Shown here: one piece after another, positions 1 to 9,241 of the stretch
Position numbering within the stretch: the stretch's first letter is position 1
Layout of the letters: every line of letters begins with the position of its first letter
Origin: Aceticella autotrophica
GTDB lineage: Bacteria > Bacillota > Thermoanaerobacteria > Thermoanaerobacterales > Thermoanaerobacteraceae
Direction: 5' to 3'
Length of the DNA: 64,000 bases
NCBI RefSeq assembly: GCF_017357865.1
Contig: NZ_CP060096.1
Location: forward strand, 2,157,001-2,221,000
Translations under genes and position numbers: made by a program
The notes under the pieces: model-generated
What the model was told of the DNA's origin: nothing
Database searches by the model: none
Seen by the model: the letters and a program-made list of their open reading frames with translations, nothing else

Positions 1-367
1 CAATGGCAACGGGTACCGAACATGCTTGTTTAAGAGCTTTTTCAAGGGTTTCTTCCTTAATCTTTTTGTCTTCCTCAGTAGCTGTACTCATCCCATATGC
101 CTTGGAAAGCGGTAAGAAATTCTCTGCATCATCATCAATCATTTTTAGAAGTTCTTTTTCAAGAACCCCGGCTCTCTTAAGTATATCTTTTACGTGAGGT
201 TCATACTCAGCATATTTTTTTTTGCCTATCGTAAGATTGCATACCATACTGCCAAGTGCTGTTCCAATTGCTCCTACTAATGCCGCTGCTCCTCCTCCAC
301 CGGGAACCGCTGCCTTTGATGCCAATACCTCAACAAATCCTGTGCATGTTTTTTCTGCTAACGACAT
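1..367 (-). CDS. fchA: Cyclodeaminase/cyclohydrolase family protein (partial)
   Basis: The N-terminal 122 codons of a methenyl-THF cyclohydrolase / formimido-THF cyclodeaminase family protein read leftward; the C-terminus lies outside the window. The protein begins MSLAEKTCTGFVEVLASKAA and continues with a glycine-rich VPGGGGAAALVGAIGTALG segment, the folate-binding signature of the FTCD C-terminal/FchA family. Start ATG at 365-367 follows a strong AGGAGGGG site. It lies 87 nt downstream of fhs on the same strand, so in acetogen-type folate metabolism it probably converts 5,10-methenyl-THF to or from formyl-THF, the step after formyl-THF synthetase. The family also contains formiminotransferase-linked cyclodeaminases; the fhs neighbour favours the cyclohydrolase role. 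Confidence 0.85.
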   Translation of the reverse strand, partial: MSLAEKTCTGFVEVLASKAAVPGGGGAAALVGAIGTALGSMVCNLTIGKKKYAEYEPHVKDILKRAGVLEKELLKMIDDDAENFLPLSKAYGMSTATEEDKKIKEETLEKALKQACSVPVAI

Positions 368-406
368 AGCAGCCCCTCCTTATTAAATATTGAAAATTTG
401 TATTCT

Positions 407-431
407 GGCTGGAAATTATCAATCTCCAGCC
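407..431 (-). other. Hairpin between fhs and fchA
   Basis: A 7-bp inverted repeat (GGCTGGA / TCCAGCC, 11-nt loop) sits in the 87-nt gap between fhs and fchA. There is no T-run after it in the direction of transcription, so it looks more like an RNA processing or stability hairpin than a terminator. Confidence 0.35.
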
Positions 432-454
432 AAATACATTTTTTCATATCCTCC

Positions 455-2134
455 TTAGAACAACCCGCTGATTCTGCCTGTTTCATCAACATCTATCTTC
501 TCAGCGGCAGGTACCTTCGGCAAGCCCGGCATTGTCATTATTTCTCCTGTCAATGCTACCAGGAATCCTGCTCCTGCTGATACCTTGATGTTTCTTATTG
601 TAATCTTGAATCCTTCCGGACGACCTAACAGCTTTGGATCATCACTTAATGAATACTGTGTCTTTGCCATGCATATAGGTAATTTCCCAAATCCAAGGTC
701 TTCTAACTGCTTTATCTGTTTGTCTGCTACTGCTGTGTATAATACTCCATCTGCTCCGTATACCTTTGTTGCTATTGCATTTATCTTGTCTTTTATAGAC
801 ATCTCAACATCATAGGAGAATTTGAAATCATTTTTGCCTTCATCGATTAATCTCAATACTTCTTTCGCCAGCTCTATACCGCCTTCTCCTCCTTTTGCCC
901 AAACCTCTGAAAGTGCTACATTCGCTCCCAGTTTCTTGCATTCATCTTCTACAAGCTTAAGCTCTGCTTCTGTATCCAGCGGGAATCTGTTTATTGCTAC
1001 TACCGCAGGTATTCCAAATACCTTTGTTATGTTTTCGATATGTTTTAACAGGTTTGGCAAGCCTTTCTTCAGGGCTTCTAAATTCTCTTCTCCTGTCTTG
1101 TCTTTCGGTACTCCTCCATGATATTTGAGAGCTCTTACGGTTGCTACTATGACTACTGCATCTGGTTTCAATCCTGCCATCCTGCACTTTATGTCTATGA
1201 ATTTTTCTGCTCCAAGGTCTGCTCCAAATCCTGCCTCTGTAACTACGTAATCGGCAAGTTTTAATGCCATCTTCGTTGCAAGTATGCTGTTGCATCCATG
1301 AGCTATATTGGCAAATGGTCCTCCATGTATAAATGCCGGTGTATGTTCAAGTGTCTGTACAAGATTCGGCTTTAATGCATCTTTCAAGAGTGCTGTCATG
1401 GCTCCTTGTGCATTTAAATCTCCTGCTGTTACTGGTTTATCGTCATAGGTATATCCTACTATTATTCTGGAAAGTCTTTCTTTTAAATCTTTTAGGTCGT
1501 TTGCAAGGCAGAAAGCAGCCATGACTTCTGATGCAACGGTTATATCGTAGCCGTCTTCCCTTGGTGTGCCGTTGGCTTTGCCTCCAAGTCCGTCTACTAT
1601 AAACCTGAGCTGTCTGTCATTCATGTCAACGCATCTTCTCCATGTTATTCTCCTTGGGTCAATACACAGTTTGTTTCCCTGATATATATGGTTGTCAAGC
1701 ATTGCTGCCAAAAGATTGTTTGCTGCTCCAATTGCATGAAAATCTCCGGTAAAATGCAGGTTTATATCCTCCATGGGAACTACCTGTGCATATCCGCCTC
1801 CCGCAGCACCTCCTTTTACTCCAAATACAGGTCCTAATGATGGTTCTCTTAATGCTATCATTGTTTTTTTGCCAATCTTTGATAGTGCATCACCCAGTCC
1901 TACAGTCGTTGTTGTTTTACCTTCACCGGCAGGTGTAGGTGTTATGGCTGTGGTAAGTATGAGCTTGCCATTGGGTTTGTCTGCTGATTTCCTTAACAGG
2001 TTGTAATCTACCTTTGCTTTGTACTTACCATATAATTCAATCTCATCCTCTGTAAGACCGATTTTTTGGGCAATCTCCCTTATGTCTGCAACTTTAGCTT
2101 CTTGAGCAATTTCAATGTCACTTTTGAAACCCAT
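455..2134 (-). CDS. fhs: Formate-tetrahydrofolate ligase (formyl-THF synthetase)
   Basis: Full-length 559-residue formyl-THF synthetase, the usual family length. It ligates formate to THF using ATP, the entry reaction of the Wood-Ljungdahl methyl branch, in the cytoplasm. The P-loop-like [18 protein letters not shown] lies near residues 67-84, followed by the conserved [20 protein letters not shown] segment near 96-115. It has its own promoter at 2369-2397, ATG with AAAGGGG upstream, and is followed by fchA. The protein looks intact. With the selenocysteine formate dehydrogenase and CODH nearby, a role in acetogenic or C1-assimilating metabolism is likely, though purine synthesis alone would also explain it. 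Confidence 0.97.
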   Translation of the reverse strand: MGFKSDIEIAQEAKVADIREIAQKIGLTEDEIELYGKYKAKVDYNLLRKSADKPNGKLILTTAITPTPAGEGKTTTTVGLGDALSKIGKKTMIALREPSLGPVFGVKGGAAGGGYAQVVPMEDINLHFTGDFHAIGAANNLLAAMLDNHIYQGNKLCIDPRRITWRRCVDMNDRQLRFIVDGLGGKANGTPREDGYDITVASEVMAAFCLANDLKDLKERLSRIIVGYTYDDKPVTAGDLNAQGAMTALLKDALKPNLVQTLEHTPAFIHGGPFANIAHGCNSILATKMALKLADYVVTEAGFGADLGAEKFIDIKCRMAGLKPDAVVIVATVRALKYHGGVPKDKTGEENLEALKKGLPNLLKHIENITKVFGIPAVVAINRFPLDTEAELKLVEDECKKLGANVALSEVWAKGGEGGIELAKEVLRLIDEGKNDFKFSYDVEMSIKDKINAIATKVYGADGVLYTAVADKQIKQLEDLGFGKLPICMAKTQYSLSDDPKLLGRPEGFKITIRNIKVSAGAGFLVALTGEIMTMPGLPKVPAAEKIDVDETGRISGLF

Positions 2135-2368
2135 TTTATTGACCCCTTTCTAATAATTGTTTTTTTATTTTTATCCCCTTAAAAATTTATAAGGAGATGG
2201 GTAAGCATAACTTATTCCTGCATTTGGTTTGATGGTATTACAAATAAAAATATCGTTTACCTTATGTAGCATAAAAAAATCTTTCAAAAAACATTTCCTT
2301 TTCTGTCAATACTTCTTTTGATATCTTTTTCTAGGAAGGTAATCTTAAAAATAATTCTCTATGTCTAT

Positions 2369-2397
2369 ATTATATAAACTTATTTTAAAATAGTCAA
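2369..2397 (-). promoter_or_regulatory. Promoter of fhs
   Basis: On the minus strand TTGACT (2392-2397) and TATAAT (2369-2374) are separated by exactly 17 nt, a near-consensus vegetative promoter about 230 nt upstream of the fhs start. The long leader between them and fhs shows no riboswitch that I recognise. Confidence 0.75.
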
Positions 2398-2406
2398 TAC
2401 TCTTTA

Positions 2407-3066
2407 TTAATTTTTTCTCAAATTTAACCGACTGTCATATGGCAATATCAAGCCATTATACTCCCCTTCATCTTTTGCTATTGAATTTAATTTCATAATA
2501 TCTTCAGGTCTGTTTAAATTTGAGAATATTTCAAATTTGGGGGAAAATTCCTTTAATTTTTCTTCTCCTATTTTTATTACCTTTAAATTCTTCAATACCT
2601 CTTTAATCATTAAATTCCCTTTTTTATAAGATTCCTCAATATTTTCAATAATATCTTTAGAATAAAACGCTTGAAAAGGCTCAATATAACCTTCTTTTTC
2701 TGACACCGCCGCATCTGCTTTGAATTCCTTTAAAAGATTCATCATGTATTTTATATATGGTATTGATAGAAAAGGCATATCACAGGCAATAAAAAATGTA
2801 TAATAGCTTAAAGAAGCCTTTAATCCCGCATGAAAGCCATTTAAAGGTCCTCCTCCTGTAAGTTGGTCACTTACAATTCTAACATCAAATTTTTGATAAA
2901 ATTTTTTGTTATTAGTAACAACCACTATATCATCAAAAATCTTCTTAAGATTACTAATCAGTACCTCACTTAAAAAAACCCCTTCAATCTTCAGCATGGA
3001 TTTGTCAAAACCCATTCTTGTGCTTTTCCCCCCAGCCAGTATTGCAGCAGTTTTAAACCATTCCAA
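2407..3066 (-). CDS. mobA: Molybdenum cofactor guanylyltransferase MobA
   Basis: NTP-transferase fold protein with the diagnostic N-terminal motif ILAGGKSTRMGFDKSML, which binds GTP and recognises molybdopterin. MobA attaches GMP to Mo- or W-molybdopterin to make the bis-MGD form used by formate dehydrogenases. I place the start at the TTG at 3066, about 5 nt after a GGGGG ribosome site; a further TTG at 3087 would add seven residues. It ends the minus-strand moco run (moeA-moaA-moaC-MOSC-mogA-mobA). The target enzyme is probably the FdhA encoded at 37-39 kb. Confidence 0.88.
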   Translation of the reverse strand: MEWFKTAAILAGGKSTRMGFDKSMLKIEGVFLSEVLISNLKKIFDDIVVVTNNKKFYQKFDVRIVSDQLTGGGPLNGFHAGLKASLSYYTFFIACDMPFLSIPYIKYMMNLLKEFKADAAVSEKEGYIEPFQAFYSKDIIENIEESYKKGNLMIKEVLKNLKVIKIGEEKLKEFSPKFEIFSNLNRPEDIMKLNSIAKDEGEYNGLILPYDSRLNLRKN

Positions 3067-3099
3067 TTGGTTAACCCCCAACAGCAAAAAGATTTTGCT

Positions 3100-3591
3100 T
3101 TAGTTTTTCCCGCACTCCCTTATTTCTCCCTTTAAAATGCCTATGCCATGAGGAAGTGCAGGTAAAATAAATTCTAAACATTCTTTAACAGCTTTTTCAC
3201 TTCCGGGAAGATTTATTATAAGGGATTTTTTTCTTATTCCAGCCACGGCTCTTGACAGCATGGCTTTCGGCGTTATCTGGAGTGATTTAAACCGCATTGC
3301 TTCAGCTATGCCTAAAGCCTCCTTTTCAATCACCTTCAAGGTCGCCTCTGGTGTTACATCTCTAACAGAAAAACCTGTCCCACCTGTTGTAAAAATCAGG
3401 TCAAGCTGATATACATCACTCATTTCTATAAGTTCCTTTGAAATCATGTCCTCTTCATCAGGCACAATAGTATATCTTTCAACCTTTCCGTCTATTCCTT
3501 CAACCATTTCTTCTATCAATGCCCCGGATGTATCTTTTCTTTCACCTCTGAAGCCCTTATCACTAACGGTTAATATCCCAACCTTTATCAT
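3100..3591 (-). CDS. mogA: Molybdopterin adenylyltransferase MogA/MoaB family
   Basis: 163-residue protein of the MogA/MoaB family, which adenylates molybdopterin before metal insertion by MoeA. It begins MIKVGILTVSDKGFRGERKD (typical TVSDK start) and carries the TTGGTGFSVRDVTPEA motif near residues 69-84 and the INLPGSEKAV motif near residue 126. Start ATG at 3591, five bases after the MOSC gene, within the same operon. Bacterial MogA and MoaB are close paralogues and cannot be told apart here with certainty. Confidence 0.92.
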   Translation of the reverse strand: MIKVGILTVSDKGFRGERKDTSGALIEEMVEGIDGKVERYTIVPDEEDMISKELIEMSDVYQLDLIFTTGGTGFSVRDVTPEATLKVIEKEALGIAEAMRFKSLQITPKAMLSRAVAGIRKKSLIINLPGSEKAVKECLEFILPALPHGIGILKGEIRECGKN

Positions 3592-3596
3592 ACTAT

Positions 3597-4049
3597 TTAC
3601 TCCTCCTCAATTACTTTAATTTTATCTCCCAGCTTGATATTACCACCTTCAATAACCTTTACAAAAACTATCCGTTCCTTTGCTATACATTTTTTTACAT
3701 CTATATGCAAAGAACAGTTTTCGGGCTTTTCACACTCTTTTCCTATCATTGAAATCTCCATTATTGCTTCGCCAATTTTAAGTCTTGTACCGATGGGCAA
3801 CTTATAAATCTCTATCCCCTTAGTCGTAATATTTTCGGCAATCATACCGGGTTTTAAACCTTGAATTCCTAAAGCTGACATCTCCTCAATGGTTTCTACA
3901 CTTAGCAATGTTACCTGACGGACAGGATTCCCTCCTGCATGACCATCACCTTCAAGCCCAAAGTCTTTTTTGAAAAAACCTTCTGATATAGGTGTCTTAG
4001 GTACACCCTTTTTTTCACTTATGTTTACTGATAAAACTACTCCATTCAT
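3597..4049 (-). CDS. MOSC domain protein
   Basis: 150-residue stand-alone MOSC (Mo cofactor sulfurase C-terminal) domain. It shows the family features HAGGNPVRQVTLLSVETI and a conserved cysteine (in GKECEKPENCSLH) expected to carry a persulfide or bind the cofactor. Such small proteins occur within molybdopterin operons beside moaC and mogA, as here; one base separates it from moaC. The exact reaction of free-standing MOSC proteins is not settled; a role in cofactor sulfuration or handling is inferred. Confidence 0.88.
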   Translation of the reverse strand: MNGVVLSVNISEKKGVPKTPISEGFFKKDFGLEGDGHAGGNPVRQVTLLSVETIEEMSALGIQGLKPGMIAENITTKGIEIYKLPIGTRLKIGEAIMEISMIGKECEKPENCSLHIDVKKCIAKERIVFVKVIEGGNIKLGDKIKVIEEE

Positions 4050-4050
4050 T

Positions 4051-4530
4051 TTATAGCACCTCTCTCATAAAAGTTCCGGATCTGCCGCCTGATTTCTTTA
4101 TAAGACGGATATTATCAATTGTCATGGTTTTATCAACGGCTTTACACATGTCATATATTGTTAGGGCAGCTACACTGACAGCCGTCAATGCCTCCATCTC
4201 AACCCCAGTCTTTCCTGTTATATGTACTTCTGCCTCTATATTGATTCTGGAGTTATTTTTATCAATACTGAATCTAATATCTGCTCCTTCTATTATAATG
4301 TTGTGACACATTGGTATCAAGTCACCGGTCTTTTTAACGCCCATAATTCCGCCAATCTGCGCAACAGCCAATACATCACCTTTTTTTATTCTGTTTGTTA
4401 AAATAAATTCCAGTGTTTCCGGCTTCATCGAAATACTCCCACGCGCAACCGCCACTCTTTCTGTAATCCCCTTGTCTCCCACGTTTACCATCTTGGCTCT
4501 TCCTTCATCATCGAAATGGGTCAATTCCAT
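4051..4530 (-). CDS. moaC: Cyclic pyranopterin monophosphate synthase MoaC
   Basis: 159-residue MoaC, which with MoaA converts GTP to cyclic pyranopterin monophosphate. The start MELTHFDDEGRAKMVNVGDK is typical; PMCHNI near residue 74 and the conserved KTGVEMEALTAVSVAALTIYD segment are both present, including the active-site lysine region near the C-terminus (LIKKSGGRSG). It is packed three bases from moaA in the same operon. Confidence 0.96.
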   Translation of the reverse strand: MELTHFDDEGRAKMVNVGDKGITERVAVARGSISMKPETLEFILTNRIKKGDVLAVAQIGGIMGVKKTGDLIPMCHNIIIEGADIRFSIDKNNSRINIEAEVHITGKTGVEMEALTAVSVAALTIYDMCKAVDKTMTIDNIRLIKKSGGRSGTFMREVL

Positions 4531-4533
4531 TTT

Positions 4534-5508
4534 CTATCCTCCTATCTGATACATATTCCTCTGGCTTTTATTCATGTCTTTGCTGTAAAATCCATGTCTT
4601 TCAGGCTTAGATAATATGGCTTCTTCTAATATCCTTCCCAAAAGTTCAGGATGGTTTCTTACAACAATTTTTATATCAAATTCTTTTTGTGAATAAAGAC
4701 ATGGTTTTAATTTGCCATCAGCAGTTAGTCTGATACGATTACATTGAGAACAGAATGCATGACTTATAGGATTAATAAAACCGATTGTTCCCTTTGCATT
4801 TTTAAATCTGTAGGTTACAGCAGGTCCATTATTTTTGACATCTTTTGAAGGATATAACTCACCTATTCTTTCAACCTTTGCTCTTATCTCATCACTTTCC
4901 ACAACAGATTCACTGCCAAGTTTTGCTCCTTCACCTATAGGCATAAGCTCAATGAATCTTACATGAAAAGGTCTTTCTATAGTAAGTTTTGCAAATTCTT
5001 CAATTTCATCATCATTTATTCCCCTTATGACAACCATATTTATCTTGACAGGGTTCAATCCTGCCTTTAGAGATGTATCCAAAGCTGCAAAAACCTTATC
5101 TATATCACCGCCCCTTGTTATCATTTTGTATCTTTTAGGATTCAATGTATCCAGACTTATGTTAACCCTATTCAAACCCGCTGCTTTTAAAGCAAAAGCC
5201 TTATCCGCAAGTAAAATCCCGTTTGTTGTAATACTTATATCTTCTATCCCTTTAATTTCTTTAACCATGCTTATAAAATCAACTATCCCTTTTCTTACCA
5301 GAGGCTCACCACCTGTTATCCTTATCTTATTTATACCAAGTTTAACACATTCTTTTAGAATGGTAATTATTTCTTCATATCTCAAAATATCTTTATGTTC
5401 TCTTTTTGCGATACCTTCTTTGGGCATGCAATATATACAGCGAAGATTACAGAAATCTGTAACAGAAATCCTTATATAATCAATTTTTCTTCCAATTTTA
5501 TCCTTCAT
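4534..5508 (-). CDS. moaA: GTP 3',8-cyclase MoaA
   Basis: Radical SAM enzyme that starts molybdopterin synthesis. It has the CxxxCxxC cluster motif (CNLRCIYCMPKEG) near residue 20, the TGGEP motif, and the C-terminal second cluster motif CSQCNRIRLTADGKLKPCL. I start it at ATG 5508 (MKDKIGRKIDYIRISVTDFC), which matches the family N-terminus and overlaps the end of the upstream moeA by 11 nt; the frame stays open upstream but that stretch is not MoaA-like. The C-terminal GG that carries the MoaA activation motif is present (QIGG). Confidence 0.95.
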   Translation of the reverse strand: MKDKIGRKIDYIRISVTDFCNLRCIYCMPKEGIAKREHKDILRYEEIITILKECVKLGINKIRITGGEPLVRKGIVDFISMVKEIKGIEDISITTNGILLADKAFALKAAGLNRVNISLDTLNPKRYKMITRGGDIDKVFAALDTSLKAGLNPVKINMVVIRGINDDEIEEFAKLTIERPFHVRFIELMPIGEGAKLGSESVVESDEIRAKVERIGELYPSKDVKNNGPAVTYRFKNAKGTIGFINPISHAFCSQCNRIRLTADGKLKPCLYSQKEFDIKIVVRNHPELLGRILEEAILSKPERHGFYSKDMNKSQRNMYQIGG

Positions 5509-7414
5509 AATATAATATACCTGCTTTCTCGGTATTGTATCCTCCAAGTCCTTCAGCCTTTTCTTTAAATTCCCTGCTCCTAATAATCTCAATAAAAGCT
5601 TTAACAGATTCTAAATTCATATATTCCTTCAATATAGCAATATCATAATGCTCACTGCATACCGGAACAAAATCAAGTCCCATAGCTTTTGCCGCCGACA
5701 TAATACCCAGTCCGGTTGCAGCAGAACCTGCTTTAACCTCTGCTGCCACCGCCAAATGTGTAAATTCTTCCCTATTATACCCAATAATCTTTTTAGAATC
5801 AATACCTGACTCTTTAAGCTTATAATCTAAAAGCAATCTTGTGCCTGAACCTTTTTGTCTGTTAATAAAAGTAACTTCCGGACGTATAAGGTCAGCAAAA
5901 TTTTTTATATTCAGGGGATTCCCTTTTTGCACCAAAAATCCCTGTATCCTCTCTACAAGATGAAATAAAAGAACCTCATTATCTTTTAAATAACGTTTAA
6001 TATATGGTATATTATATTGACCTGTTTCTGCATCAAGAAGATGAATACCTGCCGCATGACATTCGCCTCTTTTCAATGCCATAATTCCACCCATACTTCC
6101 TACATGTGCGGAGGAAAGACTAAACAAGGAATAATGAGAAGAAAGCAAATCCCCAATTATATCAATAAGTGGATCATGGCTTCCTATGCACACAACCGTA
6201 TTTTCAATAGACTCAAGGGACTTCCACAATTCTACTTTTATCTTTTCTCCCGCCTCTATCCCTTCAATATGCTGTGGAATACACATAACCCCGTCAGCCC
6301 GAACCAATGACATAATAACGCCGGCACCCTTATTTATAGGTGTTGCAACAATCTTTTCCTTTACTTTACCCAATTTAACAGGTATAAAATCTTCGCTTTT
6401 CAGTGAAGAAACCACCCTTCTGGATATAACAGCTTCTATTTTCTTTGCATAAGGTAGTTGTTGAAAGTTTAATTTTGCAATAAGGGGCTTTACAAAAAAA
6501 TCCATGACAAAATATGCAGAAACCGGATAACCCGGCACCCCAATCACAGGCTTATTTTGTATAAATCCAAGTATTGCAGGTTTTCCCGGTTTGGTGGCAA
6601 TACCATGTATTAAAAGCTCTCCCATTTCGGAAATAAGTTTTGAGGTATAATCCTTTCTACCTGCTGAAGAACCTGCATTTATAATTACAAAATCATTTTC
6701 CGAAAGAGCTTTTTCTACTGTTTTCTTCAAAACTTCATATTCATCTGGAACAATATCATAAGAATGTGGTATACCACCCCATTCTTTTACCAGTGCTGCA
6801 AAAAAATGAGAATTAAACTCGATTATCTGTCCTATTTCCGGTACGGTACCGGCAGGCACCAATTCAACCCCTGTAGGTATAATGCCAACTTCAACCTTTT
6901 TATAGACCTCCAAAAAATCTATACCGGCTGCCAAAAGAGCCGCCAAATCCCATGGTCTTATTTTATGATTTGTAGGAAGTATAAGTTCCGTAGCAACGAT
7001 ATCTTCCCCTATAGGTCTCACATGCTGATAGGGAACAGCCGGCTGAATAATCTCCACAGTCTCATTATCCACACTAACCACATCTTCTATCATAATAACT
7101 GCATTAAATCCTTCCGGAAGCGGATTGCCTGTGTCTACCTCCACATAGTCTACACCTTTTTTAAGCCTTACTGGATTTAATTCTGTTGCTTTAAAGGTTT
7201 TTTCGGCTTTTACAGCTATTCCATCCATAGCAGCTGCATGAAAATGTGGTGAAGATAGATGCGCAAAAACCGGAGAAGCTGTCATCCTTCCCAACGAATC
7301 TTGTGAATTTATTTTTTCCGTTTTTCTATATTTTATATACCCTTCAGCTTTTTCGAAAAACATGTTTATGGCTTTTTCCAAAGGAGTATTTTCAAGATAT
7401 ATTTTTCTTTCCAT
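5498..7414 (-). CDS. moeA: MoeA molybdotransferase fused to a substrate-binding-like domain
   Basis: About 638 residues, much longer than the usual 400-residue MoeA. Residues 1-400 are MoeA, which inserts molybdate or tungstate into adenylated molybdopterin: it shows AAMDGIAV, the INAGSSAGRKDYTSKLI region, and the GVPGYPVSAYFVMDFFVKP motif. The last ~220 residues form a PBP-like domain (VCIGSHDPLIDIIGDLL start, then NRQKGSGTRLLLD), a known fusion in clostridia and archaea that may sense or bind the oxyanion. Start ATG at 7414 follows AGAGGTGA. A second, single-domain moeA lies at 35.7 kb, so the two may divide Mo and W or different targets (inference). Confidence 0.93.
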   Translation of the reverse strand: MERKIYLENTPLEKAINMFFEKAEGYIKYRKTEKINSQDSLGRMTASPVFAHLSSPHFHAAAMDGIAVKAEKTFKATELNPVRLKKGVDYVEVDTGNPLPEGFNAVIMIEDVVSVDNETVEIIQPAVPYQHVRPIGEDIVATELILPTNHKIRPWDLAALLAAGIDFLEVYKKVEVGIIPTGVELVPAGTVPEIGQIIEFNSHFFAALVKEWGGIPHSYDIVPDEYEVLKKTVEKALSENDFVIINAGSSAGRKDYTSKLISEMGELLIHGIATKPGKPAILGFIQNKPVIGVPGYPVSAYFVMDFFVKPLIAKLNFQQLPYAKKIEAVISRRVVSSLKSEDFIPVKLGKVKEKIVATPINKGAGVIMSLVRADGVMCIPQHIEGIEAGEKIKVELWKSLESIENTVVCIGSHDPLIDIIGDLLSSHYSLFSLSSAHVGSMGGIMALKRGECHAAGIHLLDAETGQYNIPYIKRYLKDNEVLLFHLVERIQGFLVQKGNPLNIKNFADLIRPEVTFINRQKGSGTRLLLDYKLKESGIDSKKIIGYNREEFTHLAVAAEVKAGSAATGLGIMSAAKAMGLDFVPVCSEHYDIAILKEYMNLESVKAFIEIIRSREFKEKAEGLGGYNTEKAGILYYEG

Positions 7415-7427
7415 TTGTTTCACCTCT

Positions 7428-8417
7428 TTAGCATATACGCGGCAAAAGTTCCCCTGATGGTCTATCAAGGATTCTTGATGTTCCATATGCTGTCTTTATA
7501 GTAACTAGCCCTGAATCATTGATTTCCCCAATAACAGCTGCGTTTTCCCCATATTTATTTTTTTTCATCAATTCAACGGCTTTATCTGCCGATTCTCTCT
7601 TTACCACAGCGATCAACTTCCCTTCGTTAGCTAAATGGAGATAATCAAGCCCGAGTATATCGCACATACCTTTCACGCCTGAAGCTACAGGTAGCTTCTC
7701 TTCATAAATCTCCACTCCCACACCACTCATATTTGCAATCTCATAGAGGGTTTCCGAAACTCCTCCTCTTGTGGGGTCTCGCAAAACTCTTATATCTCCC
7801 CCCAATGCTAAAATATCTTTTACAAGATTATTTAATGGAGCTATATCCGACAAAATCTTTCCTTTAAAATCAAATTCTTCCCTTGCCATCATTACAGCCA
7901 TACCATGATCGCCAATATTTCCTGAAACTATTACCATATCTCCCGGCTTTGCATTCTTTATTGAAATATCTATTCCATCAGCAATAACACCGATTCCTGC
8001 TGTATTTATAAATATTTTATCGACGCTTCCTTTTTCCACAACTTTTGTATCACCTGTTACAATTATAATATTGGCTTCTTTTAATGCTTCAGCCATCGAG
8101 GCTGCAATCCTGTCAAGTTCCTCCATGGGAAAACCTTCCTCGATGATAAAGGCAGAACTCATATATAAAGGCTTCGCCCCTCTCATAGAAAGGTCATTCA
8201 CTGTACCGCAGACAGCTAATCTGCCTATATCTCCCCCCGGAAAAAATATAGGCTTTACAGTAAAACTATCTGTTGTAAATGCAAGATTACCAGAAAGCTT
8301 TGCCGCATCCTCCATGGCATTTAAAATTTCATTTCCAAAATTTCGTACAAAAATGTCATTTATTAAATTTTGCATCTTACTTCCACCGCCGCCATGGGCT
8401 AATTTGATACAGTCCAA
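7428..8417 (-). CDS. hypE: Hydrogenase maturation protein HypE
   Basis: 329-residue HypE, an AIR-synthase-like enzyme that dehydrates the carbamoyl group on its own C-terminal cysteine to thiocyanate, the source of the CN ligands of [NiFe] sites. It opens with LAHGGGGSKMQNLI and ends in PRIC, the canonical modified cysteine. It is separated from the other hyp genes (hypBADC at 15-17 kb, hypF at 25-27 kb) and sits between fdhD and moeA in the cofactor operon. All six Hyp proteins are encoded in this window. Confidence 0.96.
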   Translation of the reverse strand: MDCIKLAHGGGGSKMQNLINDIFVRNFGNEILNAMEDAAKLSGNLAFTTDSFTVKPIFFPGGDIGRLAVCGTVNDLSMRGAKPLYMSSAFIIEEGFPMEELDRIAASMAEALKEANIIIVTGDTKVVEKGSVDKIFINTAGIGVIADGIDISIKNAKPGDMVIVSGNIGDHGMAVMMAREEFDFKGKILSDIAPLNNLVKDILALGGDIRVLRDPTRGGVSETLYEIANMSGVGVEIYEEKLPVASGVKGMCDILGLDYLHLANEGKLIAVVKRESADKAVELMKKNKYGENAAVIGEINDSGLVTIKTAYGTSRILDRPSGELLPRIC

Positions 8418-8449
8418 TTTTATTCCTCCAATATCTTATAAATTCTTAT

Positions 8450-9217
8450 TTACCATATTAATCTTTCAGAACAGGAATATAAATTCATTCTATCACCTCT
8501 TGCAAAACCTGCAAGGGTTATATTTAATTTTCTTGCAAGTTCAACAGATAAGGCTGTTGGGGCTGAAACTGATACAACCATAGGCACTTCTCTTTTAGCG
8601 GCTTTTAACAACATCTCAGAGGATATCCTTCCGCTTGTAAAAATAATTTTATCCTTAAGGTCTATACCTTCCAAAAGAGCCTGTCCTAAAACCTTATCAA
8701 CAGCATTGTGCCTGCCGATATCTTCTTGAAAGATTATAAAATTCTTGCCATCAGCAGCAGCACAACTATGTACTCCACCTGTTATGTTAAATAAATTCGA
8801 CCCATTATTGAATTTTTCTACCAATTTAATTACATCTTTTAAGCTGTACTTAATATCATTTTTTAATTGTCTTATTTTAAAGGGCTCATGCATACAAATG
8901 TTTTTTTCACCACTGCTCATTATAGCTATATTTTGAAAAGCAGAAATATTTATTTCTTTTGAAATTTCTGCCTCCGCTTTTCCCTCGTTTTCATTAATGG
9001 AAATTTTTTTTATATCTTCTTTTCTTTCAATAATAGATTGAGATTGAAGATATCCTGCCACTAAATACTTTAAAGCTGACGGGGTACAGAAAAAAGATGT
9101 TGTTTCAACATTGTTTATAAAAAGTTTTAATATGTATTCTATAATGATATTATCAGACACCTTATCAATAAACCCATTTTTATATTTTTCAATATCAATG
9201 TTTTTAAATAAATTCAT
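8450..9217 (-). CDS. fdhD: Formate dehydrogenase accessory sulfurtransferase FdhD
   Basis: 255-residue FdhD-family protein. In E. coli FdhD passes sulfur from IscS to the Mo-bisPGD of formate dehydrogenase. Family features visible here: FFCTPSALKYLVAGYL, the NITGGVHSCA stretch, QEDIGRHNAVDKVLGQAL, FTSGRISSEMLLKAA and ARGDRMNLYS near the end. I choose ATG 9217 because it is correctly spaced from GGAAGGA. The loop that normally carries two cysteines (CxxC) reads SSGEKNICMHEPF near residues 101-113, with a single Cys108. The role with the Sec-FdhA at 37 kb is inferred from family and from the lack of any other FdhD in view. Confidence 0.9.
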   Translation of the reverse strand: MNLFKNIDIEKYKNGFIDKVSDNIIIEYILKLFINNVETTSFFCTPSALKYLVAGYLQSQSIIERKEDIKKISINENEGKAEAEISKEINISAFQNIAIMSSGEKNICMHEPFKIRQLKNDIKYSLKDVIKLVEKFNNGSNLFNITGGVHSCAAADGKNFIIFQEDIGRHNAVDKVLGQALLEGIDLKDKIIFTSGRISSEMLLKAAKREVPMVVSVSAPTALSVELARKLNITLAGFARGDRMNLYSCSERLIW

Positions 9218-9241
9218 TTGTATTCCTTCCATATGGTTTTT

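Noticed and set aside
957-1295. A 112-codon open frame inside fhs
   Set aside because: It lies in another frame of the same strand as a clearly conserved enzyme; no ribosome site and no family features.
2135-2368. Riboswitch in the fhs leader
   Set aside because: The leader is long but has no motif of a folate, SAM or other known class that I recognise.
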